From positions 1-43,406 of the forward strand of contig DBCR01000058.1 in NCBI GenBank assembly GCA_002293125.1: a DNA stretch of 43,406 bases, in the 5' to 3' direction. Numbering within the stretch: the first letter of the stretch is position 1; each line of letters opens with the position of its first letter. The notes under the pieces are model-generated. The model ran no database searches and was not told where the DNA came from. It saw only the letters and a program-made list of their open reading frames with translations. This document shows, piece after piece, positions 32,392 to 40,114 of the stretch. Source of the stretch: Opitutia bacterium UBA953. Its GTDB lineage: Bacteria > Verrucomicrobiota > Verrucomicrobiia > Opitutales > UBA953. A program made the translations under genes and the position numbers.

Positions 32392-33838
32392 AGATCGGGA
32401 TGGGCACGCCCTTGCCGTCGACCGTCGCGTAGAAGGGGCGACCTTCGATGTCGAAGGCGGTCTTAGGACTGATGCCCATGGCGCGGAAAATCGTGGCGTG
32501 CATGTCCGAAATCGACACGGGGTCCTTGATCGCGACGAGCGGACGCTCATCGGCGGTCGCACCGTAGACATGCCCCTTCTTCACGCCGCCACCGAGCATG
32601 ACGACGCTCGTACCGCCGGTGAAGTGACGATGCAGGCCGTAGTGGTCAGGGCTCGTCATGACGCCCGATTTATTGAAGGCCTGGTCCTTGGCCTTGGAGC
32701 CAGGGCGACCTTCGATCATGGCGTCGCGGCTGAATTCGCTGGCGATGATGACCAGCGTGCGCTCGAGCAAACCGCGCTGCTCGAGGTCGCGGATGAGGCG
32801 CGCGATCGGACGGTCGATCTCGGCGTGCATCTTCGCGACGGTCTCATGGCCCTTGCCATGCGTGTCCCACTGGAAGAACGGCACGTACTCGGTGGTGACC
32901 TCGACGAAGCGGGCGCCGTTCTCGACGAGGCGACGGGCCAGCAGGCAGCCGCGTCCGAAGCGGCCGGTGTCATAATCCTTCTGCACCTCGGGCGTCTCGA
33001 GCGTGATGTCGAAAGCGGAACGTTCCTTGGCGCTGAGCAGGCGATAGGCGTTGTCCATGGAGCGCAGCATGGACTCATGCTGATGGTCGCTGAGCAGGTC
33101 GCGGCTGGGCGTCGCGTCGACGAGTCGGCGGAACTCGCGGTCGCGGTTCACGAAACGCCCGGCATCCATGCCCTTGGGCGGACGCACGGCGGCGGCGGCC
33201 TCCTCAGGAAACGGCAGGTTCATCGGCCCGTATTCACCGCCAAAGAAACCGGCGGTGGTGAAGGACTTCAGCTCCTCGCTTTCGCCGACCCCTTCGAGGC
33301 GCTGGCCGATGTTGATGAAGGCGGGCATCACCGGATTGCGCGGTCCGAGCACGCGGGCCATCCAGGCTCCGATGTGCGGACAGGCGACCGTCTGCGGAGG
33401 GACGTAGCCGGTGTGCCAATGGAACTGGTGGCGGGAGTGAAGGATGCTACCGAGGTCGGGCTGCACCGCCGAACGGATCAACGTCCCGCGATCCATGACC
33501 TGCGCGATGTTCTCGAGCCCTTGGCAGATCCGGACGCCGTCGACAGAAGTGGGAATCGCCGGGAAGGTGCTGAGCACGCGCTCATACGAGAGTCCCTTCT
33601 CGTAGGGCGCGTAACGCTTCGGATCAAAGGTCTCCGGGGCGGCCATGCCGCCGGCGAGCCAGATGAGGATGCAGGAATCGGCCGAAGCGGCGGGCTGCAC
33701 GATCTTCTCGCTCTCGGCGAGGAGACGCGGCGCGCTCATCGATAATGTCGCGGCGCCGGCGGCGGCGAGCATGCGCAGGAATTCGCGACGGGCGAGCGGC
33801 TCGGGCAAGGAAGGGTCAAGCGGCAGCGGGGAGTTCAT
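32381..33838 (-). CDS. Exported DUF1501 protein, second copy
   Basis: A 485-residue DUF1501 protein with a twin-arginine signal (ARREFLRMLAAAGAATLSMSAP). The core contains CILIWLAGGMAAPETFDPKRYAPYEKG, TGRFGRGCLLARRLVENGARFVEV, DTHGKGHETVAKMHAEIDRPI, LVIIASEFSRDAM and a late VVMLGGGVKKGHVYG. It ends the operon sulfatase-lactonase-PSCyt1/DUF1553-DUF1501 with a 5-bp gap to the gene upstream. I chose ATG 33838; the frame is open further upstream but overlaps the preceding gene. Its 3' end overlaps the glycerate kinase gene by 11 bp, tail to tail. As with the other copy, the reaction is unknown. Confidence 0.9.
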   Translation of the reverse strand: MNSPLPLDPSLPEPLARREFLRMLAAAGAATLSMSAPRLLAESEKIVQPAASADSCILIWLAGGMAAPETFDPKRYAPYEKGLSYERVLSTFPAIPTSVDGVRICQGLENIAQVMDRGTLIRSAVQPDLGSILHSRHQFHWHTGYVPPQTVACPHIGAWMARVLGPRNPVMPAFINIGQRLEGVGESEELKSFTTAGFFGGEYGPMNLPFPEEAAAAVRPPKGMDAGRFVNRDREFRRLVDATPSRDLLSDHQHESMLRSMDNAYRLLSAKERSAFDITLETPEVQKDYDTGRFGRGCLLARRLVENGARFVEVTTEYVPFFQWDTHGKGHETVAKMHAEIDRPIARLIRDLEQRGLLERTLVIIASEFSRDAMIEGRPGSKAKDQAFNKSGVMTSPDHYGLHRHFTGGTSVVMLGGGVKKGHVYGATADERPLVAIKDPVSISDMHATIFRAMGISPKTAFDIEGRPFYATVDGKGVPIPIFKG

Positions 33839-33843
33839 GGCGA

Positions 33844-36294
33844 TCAGCGGATGGTCTGGAATTCGGGGAGCATGCAGACGGCCCAAAGCAGGTCCGCGAT
33901 GCCTTGCTCGGAAAGATCGGGGCCGACCATGCCGGCGGCGACCTTGAGTTCGGCCGGGGCGGGTTCACGGCTCAACGCGGACACGTAGAGCCAGCGCGCG
34001 AGATCTTCGGGCGACGACCATTTTCGCTTCTTCAGCTTGGCCGCGCCCGCGGCGAGGAGGCTCGTCAGCGCCTGGCCGTTGGAAAGGTCGATGGCCTCAA
34101 GCGTGCTGAGTTCATTCGGACGCATTGAAACAATCTGCTCGCGGTTCGGACGGCCTAACGCCCGCTGCAGCATATCGGACTTCATCAGACTCGCGCGCGC
34201 CGGCAGGCTACTCGTGCCATCGACGCCGGCCAGCATCTCGGCCATGCGGACTTCGGCTTTGCGCCACGCCTCGCTCTTCACGAGCGAGACCGGCTGCCAG
34301 ACGACCTCCGCGGCCTTGGTGGCGGCCTTGGCTTTGCCGGCGGCGGCAAAGGTGCCGCGGGCGTTCGGTACGCTCTTCGTCCATTCCCAGGAGGCGTCGG
34401 TGGCCATCCTCACGCGCGCACCGCCCTTGAGCGAGACGTTCACCTGGAAGAAGAGCGCGGCGACATTCGGCGAGGAGCCCGCGTTGCTACCGACGATCAC
34501 GAACTGGTTGGCGCCCTTCAGCAAGGCCGCGGAGAGATCGAAGCTCTTCGGGTCGGCCCAATTGTCGCCCGAGCCGATCTTCTTGCCGTTGACGTAAAGG
34601 TCGAAGCCGTTGTCGCAAGTGATCACGCACGTGGCCAAGTCCACGTCGGCAGCCAGCACGAGCTGGTGGCGGAAGGAACGCATCTCACCGGCCGCGGGTA
34701 GGCGGCCGCCCGCAATGTCACCCGACCAGATCGGGGCGGCGACCAACGGCTCGATGACGGGCTTCCTGGCCGAAGCCGCAGCAGGATTGGCCCGTGGGAC
34801 TTTGAGCTCGATCTTCGCCGGCGTGGTGCCGGTCAGGCGCCAGACGGCGTCGACAAACTGCTCGGCGGTGAGGCGCTTGGCGCGCGGCCCGCGATACACA
34901 TAGTCTTTATCTTCGGCGTCGCGGGCGAGAACCTCGGCGCGCGACTGGTAGGCCTGCGAGGTCGCGATGAACTCGAGCACGGCCTTGAGGTCGTACTTGG
35001 ATTCGACGAGGCGGTTGGCGAGGACATCGAGCAGATCCTGATTCCAAGGCCGCGATTGCATGGCGTCGACGGGATGCACGATGCCGCGGCCCATGAGGCG
35101 ATGCCAGAGGCGGTTGACGATGGTGCGCTGGAAGCGGCCGTTCTCCGGATGGGTGATGAGTGCGGCGAGCTGGGCGAGGCGTTCATCGCGCGGCTTCGTG
35201 GCGTCGACCTGACCGAGTTCAGGAAAAGGCCAGGCGGCGGCGGCGGGCTTGCCCGTCGGGATGTCGCAGCGCACGAGCTCCATCGGTTGGTCCGAGTAGA
35301 TCGCGGCGAGGCCGTAGGCGTCGCGCAGCTTCCAGCGGTCGACGAAGCTGTCGTGGCAGGAGGCGCACTTCATGTTGATGCCCAGAAAGGTCTGCGAGAC
35401 GCTCTGCGAATATTGGAGCTCGGGCATCTGAGCGGCGCTCACGGCGCCGCGCCAGATGATGCCCTTCGCGAACCCTTCGCTATCCGAGGAAGGAGCGACG
35501 AGTTCACGCGTGAACCGGTCGTAGGGCTTATTAGCCAGCAGCGAAAGGTAGAGCCAGTGGGTGATCTGCTTACGGCCGCCGTCGATGTAACCCGTGCCGG
35601 CGTAATCATTGCGCAGGAGGTCGTTCCAGAAGACCATCCAATGGTCGGCGTAGTCGACGTCGCGCGCGAGCAGCGCACGTACGAGCTGGACACGCTTGTC
35701 GGGACGGCGATCGGCGGCGAAGGCCTGCGCCTCCTCGGCGGAAGGCAGCACGCCGACGAGGTCCAGCGAAACGCGACGCTGGAAAGTCGCGTCGTCCGCC
35801 GGCGGCGGCGGCGGGGCGCCCTTCTCCGCGAGCCAACCATCGAGCACGCGGTCGATCGGGTGCGTGCGGCCAGCCTTGGCGGCGGGGAGCACAGGCTGAC
35901 GCGGACGCAGCGGCGGCTCATAGGCGGGTTGCTTGAAGGCGAAGCCTTCGGTCCACACGGCACCCTGCTCGATCCACGTGCGGAGCGTGGCGACTTCGGC
36001 CGGACTCAGCCGGTCGCCCTTGGGCGGCATGCGGATATCCGGATCGGCGCTGGCGACCGCTTCAAGGAGCTTGCTCTGCTGCGCCTGGACCAAAGACACG
36101 ACGGCGCCGTTCTCGCCGCCTTCGAGCAGCGAGGCGCGGGTATTCATCGAGAATCCGCCCTTCTTCTTGTCGCCCGTGTGACACTCGCCGCAATGCTTGC
36201 GCAGGATCGGCACCACCTCATGGGCGAAGTCGACCGGCGCAGCGCCGAGGGACGCCGCCGCGAGCAGGCTGACAAGAAGAGGACTACGACGCAT
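33844..36294 (-). CDS. Exported PSCyt1-DUF1549-DUF1553 protein, third and divergent copy
   Basis: An 816-residue protein with a signal peptide and one c-type haem motif CGECH at residues 35-39 in PSCyt1 (LRKHCGECHTGDKKKGGFSMN), followed by PDIRMPPKGDRLSP, a Met ligand candidate. DUF1549 has RVSLDLVGVLPSAEEAQAF, WMVFWNDLLRNDYAGTGY and KCASCHDSFVDRWK (second CxxCH). DUF1553 has RFQRTIVNRLWHRLMGRGIVHPVD. Between DUF1553 parts there is an inserted beta-rich segment (residues about 520-650, LVLAADVDLATCVITCDNGFDLYVNGKKIGSGDNW), resembling a carbohydrate-binding or jelly-roll module; this is inference. It is in the four-gene operon, 15 bp after the lactonase gene, and differs clearly from the 1053/1054-residue pair. 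Confidence 0.9.
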   Translation of the reverse strand: MRRSPLLVSLLAAASLGAAPVDFAHEVVPILRKHCGECHTGDKKKGGFSMNTRASLLEGGENGAVVSLVQAQQSKLLEAVASADPDIRMPPKGDRLSPAEVATLRTWIEQGAVWTEGFAFKQPAYEPPLRPRQPVLPAAKAGRTHPIDRVLDGWLAEKGAPPPPPADDATFQRRVSLDLVGVLPSAEEAQAFAADRRPDKRVQLVRALLARDVDYADHWMVFWNDLLRNDYAGTGYIDGGRKQITHWLYLSLLANKPYDRFTRELVAPSSDSEGFAKGIIWRGAVSAAQMPELQYSQSVSQTFLGINMKCASCHDSFVDRWKLRDAYGLAAIYSDQPMELVRCDIPTGKPAAAAWPFPELGQVDATKPRDERLAQLAALITHPENGRFQRTIVNRLWHRLMGRGIVHPVDAMQSRPWNQDLLDVLANRLVESKYDLKAVLEFIATSQAYQSRAEVLARDAEDKDYVYRGPRAKRLTAEQFVDAVWRLTGTTPAKIELKVPRANPAAASARKPVIEPLVAAPIWSGDIAGGRLPAAGEMRSFRHQLVLAADVDLATCVITCDNGFDLYVNGKKIGSGDNWADPKSFDLSAALLKGANQFVIVGSNAGSSPNVAALFFQVNVSLKGGARVRMATDASWEWTKSVPNARGTFAAAGKAKAATKAAEVVWQPVSLVKSEAWRKAEVRMAEMLAGVDGTSSLPARASLMKSDMLQRALGRPNREQIVSMRPNELSTLEAIDLSNGQALTSLLAAGAAKLKKRKWSSPEDLARWLYVSALSREPAPAELKVAAGMVGPDLSEQGIADLLWAVCMLPEFQTIR

Positions 36295-36309
36295 GCGGCG
36301 ACAGACGGA

Positions 36310-37467
36310 TCAAGGTACGAACACGACCGCGGCGGCGGCGGCGGCCTCGACCGACTGCTTGGTGTCGGTCAGCTTGCCGTCTTGGCCGATACGGTAAGCG
36401 TTGAGCGTACCGGACTTCTGGCCGGCGCACACGAGCCAGCGACCGTCGGCGCTGAGGCCGAAGCCGCGCGGGGTGGCGGGCGTGCCAAGCATGTGCTGGA
36501 GCAGCGTGAGCTTGCCGTCCTGGGCGATGGCATAGACGGCGATGGAGTCATGCCCACGATTGGAGACGTAGAGCGTCTTGCCGTTGGGGCGGACGAAGAT
36601 CTCCGCCGTGGAGACGCCTTTCTTATCGGCGCCTGCCGGCAGCGTGGGCAGGCTCTGGATCTCCCTGAGGCCACCGTTACGTTCGACCGAGAAGGCGACG
36701 ACGTTGAGACCCATCTCGGTGTTCACGTAGGCGAACTTACCGCTGGGGTGGAAGGCCAGGTGACGCGGGCCTTCGCCGGCAGTGACGCGGCCGGACTTCG
36801 GCTTGTTCGGCGTGAGCAGCCCTTTCTCGGCATCGAACTTGAAGATGAAGATGTCATCCGTACCGAGATCGGCGACGTAAGCGCGGCCATTCTTCGGGTG
36901 GAAGTAGACGCCGTGGGCGTGCGGACCAGCCTGACGGCCAGCGTTCGGGCCCGAACCGACATGCTGAATCGAAGAGGTCGCGGGCGCAAAGGAACCGTCG
37001 GCCTTGATCGGCAAGGCGGTCGTCGATCCAGAACCGTAATTCACCACGACCAGGTTACGGCCGGCGGCGTCGACGACGAGGTGCGTCGGTCCTTTGCCCT
37101 TGGTGGCTTCGGTGTTGAGCAGGCGCAGCTTGTCGCCTTCCACCGCATAGGCGGCGACGGCGCCCTCGGCGCCCTCGGCGGTGGCGTAAAGAAACTTAGC
37201 GTCCGGGCTGAGCGCGACGTAAGAAGCGGACTTGGCTTCGGCGGCGACGGTCGGGACCGAGATCTTGCCAGTCTTGCCGTCGAGCACACAGCGCAGGATG
37301 CCTGGCGCCTTGGCACCGGAGGTGCCGACGTAGAAGACATACTGAGCGGGGGCTGGCTTCGGCGCAGCCTTGGTGGCGGCCTTCGGCGCGGGTGCGGAGG
37401 TATCGGTGGACTGACAGCCGACGAGCGCAACGACGAGCGCGGCGAGAAGGAGGCGTTGGGTATTCAT
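36310..37467 (-). CDS. Lipoprotein with seven-bladed propeller, lactonase (YbhE/Pgl) family
   Basis: A 385-residue predicted lipoprotein: the lipobox is VALVGC with Cys18, followed by a low-complexity Ala/Pro/Lys linker to about residue 40. The rest is a WD-like seven-bladed propeller of the 6-phosphogluconolactonase type: YVALSPDAKFLYATAEGAEGAVAAYAVEGDKL, GPHAHGVYFHPKNGRAYVADLGTDDIFIFKFD, PRHLAFHPSGKFAYVNTEMGLNVVAFSVERN and RGFGLSADGRWLVCAGQKSG. In such exported homologues the reaction is usually unproven. I use the ATG at 37467 rather than the upstream frame extension that overlaps the sulfatase end. The gap to sulfatase is 20 bp and to the next gene 15 bp, so it is in the operon. Confidence 0.88.
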   Translation of the reverse strand: MNTQRLLLAALVVALVGCQSTDTSAPAPKAATKAAPKPAPAQYVFYVGTSGAKAPGILRCVLDGKTGKISVPTVAAEAKSASYVALSPDAKFLYATAEGAEGAVAAYAVEGDKLRLLNTEATKGKGPTHLVVDAAGRNLVVVNYGSGSTTALPIKADGSFAPATSSIQHVGSGPNAGRQAGPHAHGVYFHPKNGRAYVADLGTDDIFIFKFDAEKGLLTPNKPKSGRVTAGEGPRHLAFHPSGKFAYVNTEMGLNVVAFSVERNGGLREIQSLPTLPAGADKKGVSTAEIFVRPNGKTLYVSNRGHDSIAVYAIAQDGKLTLLQHMLGTPATPRGFGLSADGRWLVCAGQKSGTLNAYRIGQDGKLTDTKQSVEAAAAAAVVFVP

Positions 37468-37487
37468 GATGATAAGAGAAGGAGCGA

Positions 37488-38834
37488 TCAGCGGCCAGTC
37501 CACCAACCGTCGAGCTGGGTCATCAGGCGCTTCACGTCATCAGGACGTTCGGCGGCGAGGTCGCGCAGTTCGTAGGGGTCGGCCTTGAGGTCGAAGAGGC
37601 GCGGCGGCTCGATGGCGTCGGCGGAACCGTGCTGGGTCGTGCCGGTCTTGAGGCCGCTCGAGACGATCAGTTTGAGGTCGCCGGCGACGAGCCAGCGGTA
37701 ACGCAAGCTGGCCGCGGGACGGGCGAGATCGAGGATGTCGTGCGTCGAATTTTGACCCGCGACGAACGGTCGCGCCTTCAGGGCGGCGTCGTCGAGCAAG
37801 TCGAGCCCGTCACCATCAGCCGGCACGGGGGCGCCGACGAGCTTGAGCAAAGTCGGCAGGATATCCACCGCGCTGGCGGCCTCGGCCATGACCGTCGGCT
37901 TGATGCGTCCGGGCCAGCTCACGAAGATCGGCGTACGGACGCCGCCGTCGAAGGGCGACTGCTTGGAGCGTTCGAAATCGACCGACGGCATGTCCGTGCG
38001 CGGAATCCATCCGTTGTCGGCGATGTAGACGATGATGGTGTCGCGGGTGAGGCCTTCCTTCTCCAGATGGGCACGAATATCGCCGATGGTCTCATCGAAC
38101 CACTCCACCATCGCGTGGTATCTGGCGGCCTGCGGCGTCGGCGACTTGTCGCGATATTTGGCGAGCAGCCTTTCGGGCGGCGTGTGCGGGTCATGCGGCA
38201 TCATCGGCGCATACCAGGCGAAGAAAGGCTTGCCGTCCTTCTTCGCGCGAGAAATGAAATCCGTCAGCGGCGCCAAGGTCTTACGGCCGATGTCGAGACC
38301 CTCGTCGCCGTGGCGTCCGCCCTTGGTCATGCCTTCGGTGAAGCCACCGGTCTGATAGGGACCCATCCACCACTTACCCGTCTGCAGGCTGACGTAGCCT
38401 TGCTCGCCGAGGAGGCGGGGCAAGATCGGCGACTGTTGGAAGAGCTTGATCATCTGGGCGCGCCCTTCGAGGAAGGCCGCGCTCTTCTGTCTCGCCGCGG
38501 CGGCCTGGCCTGCGCTTTTCGCGCCTTGGACAGCCGGCATGCGCGGGTCGTTGCCCGTGATACCGTGGCGATGCACGTGGCGGCCAGTCAGCATCGAAGC
38601 CAAGCTCGGACCGCAGAGGGAGTTGGTGACGTACCCTCGAGGGAAGAGGCGGGACTCCGCCGCGAGCTTATCGAGGTGCGGGGTGCTGACCGACTTCGAA
38701 CCCATGAAGCCGTAGTCGGTCCAAGTGTGATCGTCGGAGACGATCATCAGGATATTCGGCGGACGGTCAGCGGCGGACAGTGACAGGCCCAGACAGGCGA
38801 GCACAGCGACGCAAAGGGATAAGAGGCGGGGCAT
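37488..38834 (-). CDS. Exported sulfatase-family protein with altered active-site motif
   Basis: A 448-residue type I sulfatase-family protein with signal peptide. Metal ligands IVSDDH (Asp34, Asp35), FAWYAPMMPHDPH (His) and VYIADNGW (Asp/Asn) are present, as is the late SKQSPFDGGVRTP segment with a Lys. The formylglycine motif reads C-G-P-S-L (Cys74 to Leu78): the Cys to be modified is present but the usual Arg is Leu. The usual GKWHLG reads GKWWMG (Lys154; His replaced by Trp156). Both residues normally contact the catalytic site. I think this is a distinct subfamily of exported planctomycete/verrucomicrobial sulfatases, or a non-classical hydrolase. It heads the four-gene operon. No anaerobic or FGE modifying gene is in the window. 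Confidence 0.85.
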   Translation of the reverse strand: MPRLLSLCVAVLACLGLSLSAADRPPNILMIVSDDHTWTDYGFMGSKSVSTPHLDKLAAESRLFPRGYVTNSLCGPSLASMLTGRHVHRHGITGNDPRMPAVQGAKSAGQAAAARQKSAAFLEGRAQMIKLFQQSPILPRLLGEQGYVSLQTGKWWMGPYQTGGFTEGMTKGGRHGDEGLDIGRKTLAPLTDFISRAKKDGKPFFAWYAPMMPHDPHTPPERLLAKYRDKSPTPQAARYHAMVEWFDETIGDIRAHLEKEGLTRDTIIVYIADNGWIPRTDMPSVDFERSKQSPFDGGVRTPIFVSWPGRIKPTVMAEAASAVDILPTLLKLVGAPVPADGDGLDLLDDAALKARPFVAGQNSTHDILDLARPAASLRYRWLVAGDLKLIVSSGLKTGTTQHGSADAIEPPRLFDLKADPYELRDLAAERPDDVKRLMTQLDGWWTGR

Positions 38835-38932
38835 GCCTTATAGACTCCCCAAAGTGCCGGCCGTTCCCACCCAAAAAGTCAGCCAATCGCAGTCATTTAG
38901 CGCCTCGCGGAGAAAAGCATGCCCACCCCCCT

Positions 38933-38960
38933 TTGACGAACCTGCGGACTTGGGCATAAT
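38933..38960 (+). promoter_or_regulatory. Probable sigma-70 promoter of the sigma-factor gene
   Basis: TTGACG (38933-38938) and CATAAT (38955-38960) with a 16-bp spacer: one mismatch in each box against the consensus. A start near 38967 would give a 5' UTR of about 155 nt for the gene at 39123. Confidence 0.5.
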
Positions 38961-39035
38961 GAGCCCCGTAGCGCCCCATCAGGCCTCCCCGACCTGACCC
39001 AGTCGGCCCCTGTAGAAAATATTATGCGTTTTTAT

Positions 39036-39057
39036 CAAGTTGTTATTCAACGACTTG
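39036..39057 (+). promoter_or_regulatory. Inverted repeat in the 5' UTR of the sigma-factor gene
   Basis: CAAGTTGTT and AACGACTTG around ATTC: a 9-bp stem with one G-U pair in RNA. It lies about 66 bp before the start codon in an unusually AT-rich stretch for this genome. It may be an operator or a regulatory RNA hairpin. Confidence 0.4.
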
Positions 39058-39122
39058 TGTAAATACACCTCTCCGACCCCCCTTTTTTAGCCCTATATAT
39101 ACAGGCCCCTTTCTTTTTCCAC

Positions 39123-40076
39123 ATGATCAACAACATCACCCCCCGCACCGCCAAGCCCGACGCCCTCACCTCCCTCCTCCGCTCCGACCTCCCCGACCTC
39201 GGTGAAATCCGGGTCAGCGTCGTCGAAACCTCCCCGGACCGCTCCGGCGAAGCCGACACCCTGACGCGCTACCTGAACCAGATCGCCCGCTGGCCACGCC
39301 TCGGCGCCGAAGAGGAACTCCGCCTCGGCCGCCTCATCAAAGCGGGCAAGGATGCCGACGGCGATCTCACCCCCGCGGGCCAGGCCGCCTTCGAGGAGCT
39401 CGTGAACCGCAACCTCCGCCTGCCTTATCACGCCGCCAAGCAGATGCGCGTCCCTCGTGAAGAGATGATGGAGCTCGTCGGGGCTGGTAATTTCGCGCTC
39501 CTCGCCGCCGGCCGTGACTTCGACGCCGACCTCGGCCATCGCTTCAGCACCTACGCTTTCTGGGGCGTCCGCAGCGCCGTCATGCGCGAACTGAATTTCC
39601 TCCGCCGCACCGTCCGCCTGCCGCGCAATCTGCACGAGCAGCTGTCGAAGCTGCGCAAGGCCGAGGCCGCGCTGATCCAGAAGCTCGGCCGCGAAGCCGA
39701 GGAGGAGGAAGTCGCCGCCTTCCTGGAATGCTCCCCGGAGAAGATCATCGAGCTGCGCAGCTATCAGCAGCACAGCCAGTCCCTCGACGCGCCCCTCGGC
39801 GAAGAAAGCGACACCACGTTCGGCGACACGCTGAAGGATGATGACGCCACGACGCCGGCCGCGCACGCGGAAGCCGCCGACTTCAAGGACGCGCTCCGCG
39901 AAGTCCTGGCGCAGCTGACGCCCCGCGAGCTCGAGGTGACCCGCCTCCGCCACGGGCTGGACGGCGAAGAGCTGACGCTCGACGCCATCGGCCAGCTCCA
40001 GGGCGTCTCCCGCGAGCGCATCCGACAAATCGAGGCCGCCGCCCTGCGCAAGCTCCACCTTGGCATCCGCCGTTAA
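39123..40076 (+). CDS. Sigma-70-family RNA polymerase sigma factor, alternative type
   Basis: A 317-residue sigma factor of the group 2/3 type. Region 1.2 is DTLTRYLNQIARWPRLGAEEELRLGRLI (residues about 46-72); region 2 spans about 85-170 with HRFSTYAFWGVR (residues 139-150); region 3 follows; region 4.2 has LDAIGQLQGVSRERIRQIEAAALRKLH (about 285-312), close to the canonical -35-binding helix. Region 2 departs from the primary-sigma pattern WWIRQAITR: here WGVRSAVMR, so the second Trp is Gly148, the -10-contacting Gln is Ser151 and Thr is Met154. The start ATG has TTTTTCCAC before it, no Shine-Dalgarno sequence. The gene carries its own promoter, and the haem protein follows 38 bp downstream. 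Confidence 0.92.
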   Translation: MINNITPRTAKPDALTSLLRSDLPDLGEIRVSVVETSPDRSGEADTLTRYLNQIARWPRLGAEEELRLGRLIKAGKDADGDLTPAGQAAFEELVNRNLRLPYHAAKQMRVPREEMMELVGAGNFALLAAGRDFDADLGHRFSTYAFWGVRSAVMRELNFLRRTVRLPRNLHEQLSKLRKAEAALIQKLGREAEEEEVAAFLECSPEKIIELRSYQQHSQSLDAPLGEESDTTFGDTLKDDDATTPAAHAEAADFKDALREVLAQLTPRELEVTRLRHGLDGEELTLDAIGQLQGVSRERIRQIEAAALRKLHLGIRR

Positions 40077-40114
40077 CCCCTTGTGCGGGAGGGCGGGTCG
40101 GCTATGATGATGAC

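Noticed and set aside
35056..37575. 839-codon open frame on the plus strand spanning two genes
   Set aside because: Antisense to the third PSCyt1 gene and the lactonase gene; no recognisable domain.
39047..39259. 70-codon minus-strand frame over the sigma gene start
   Set aside because: Overlaps the coding start and the leader on the opposite strand; no motif or ribosome site.
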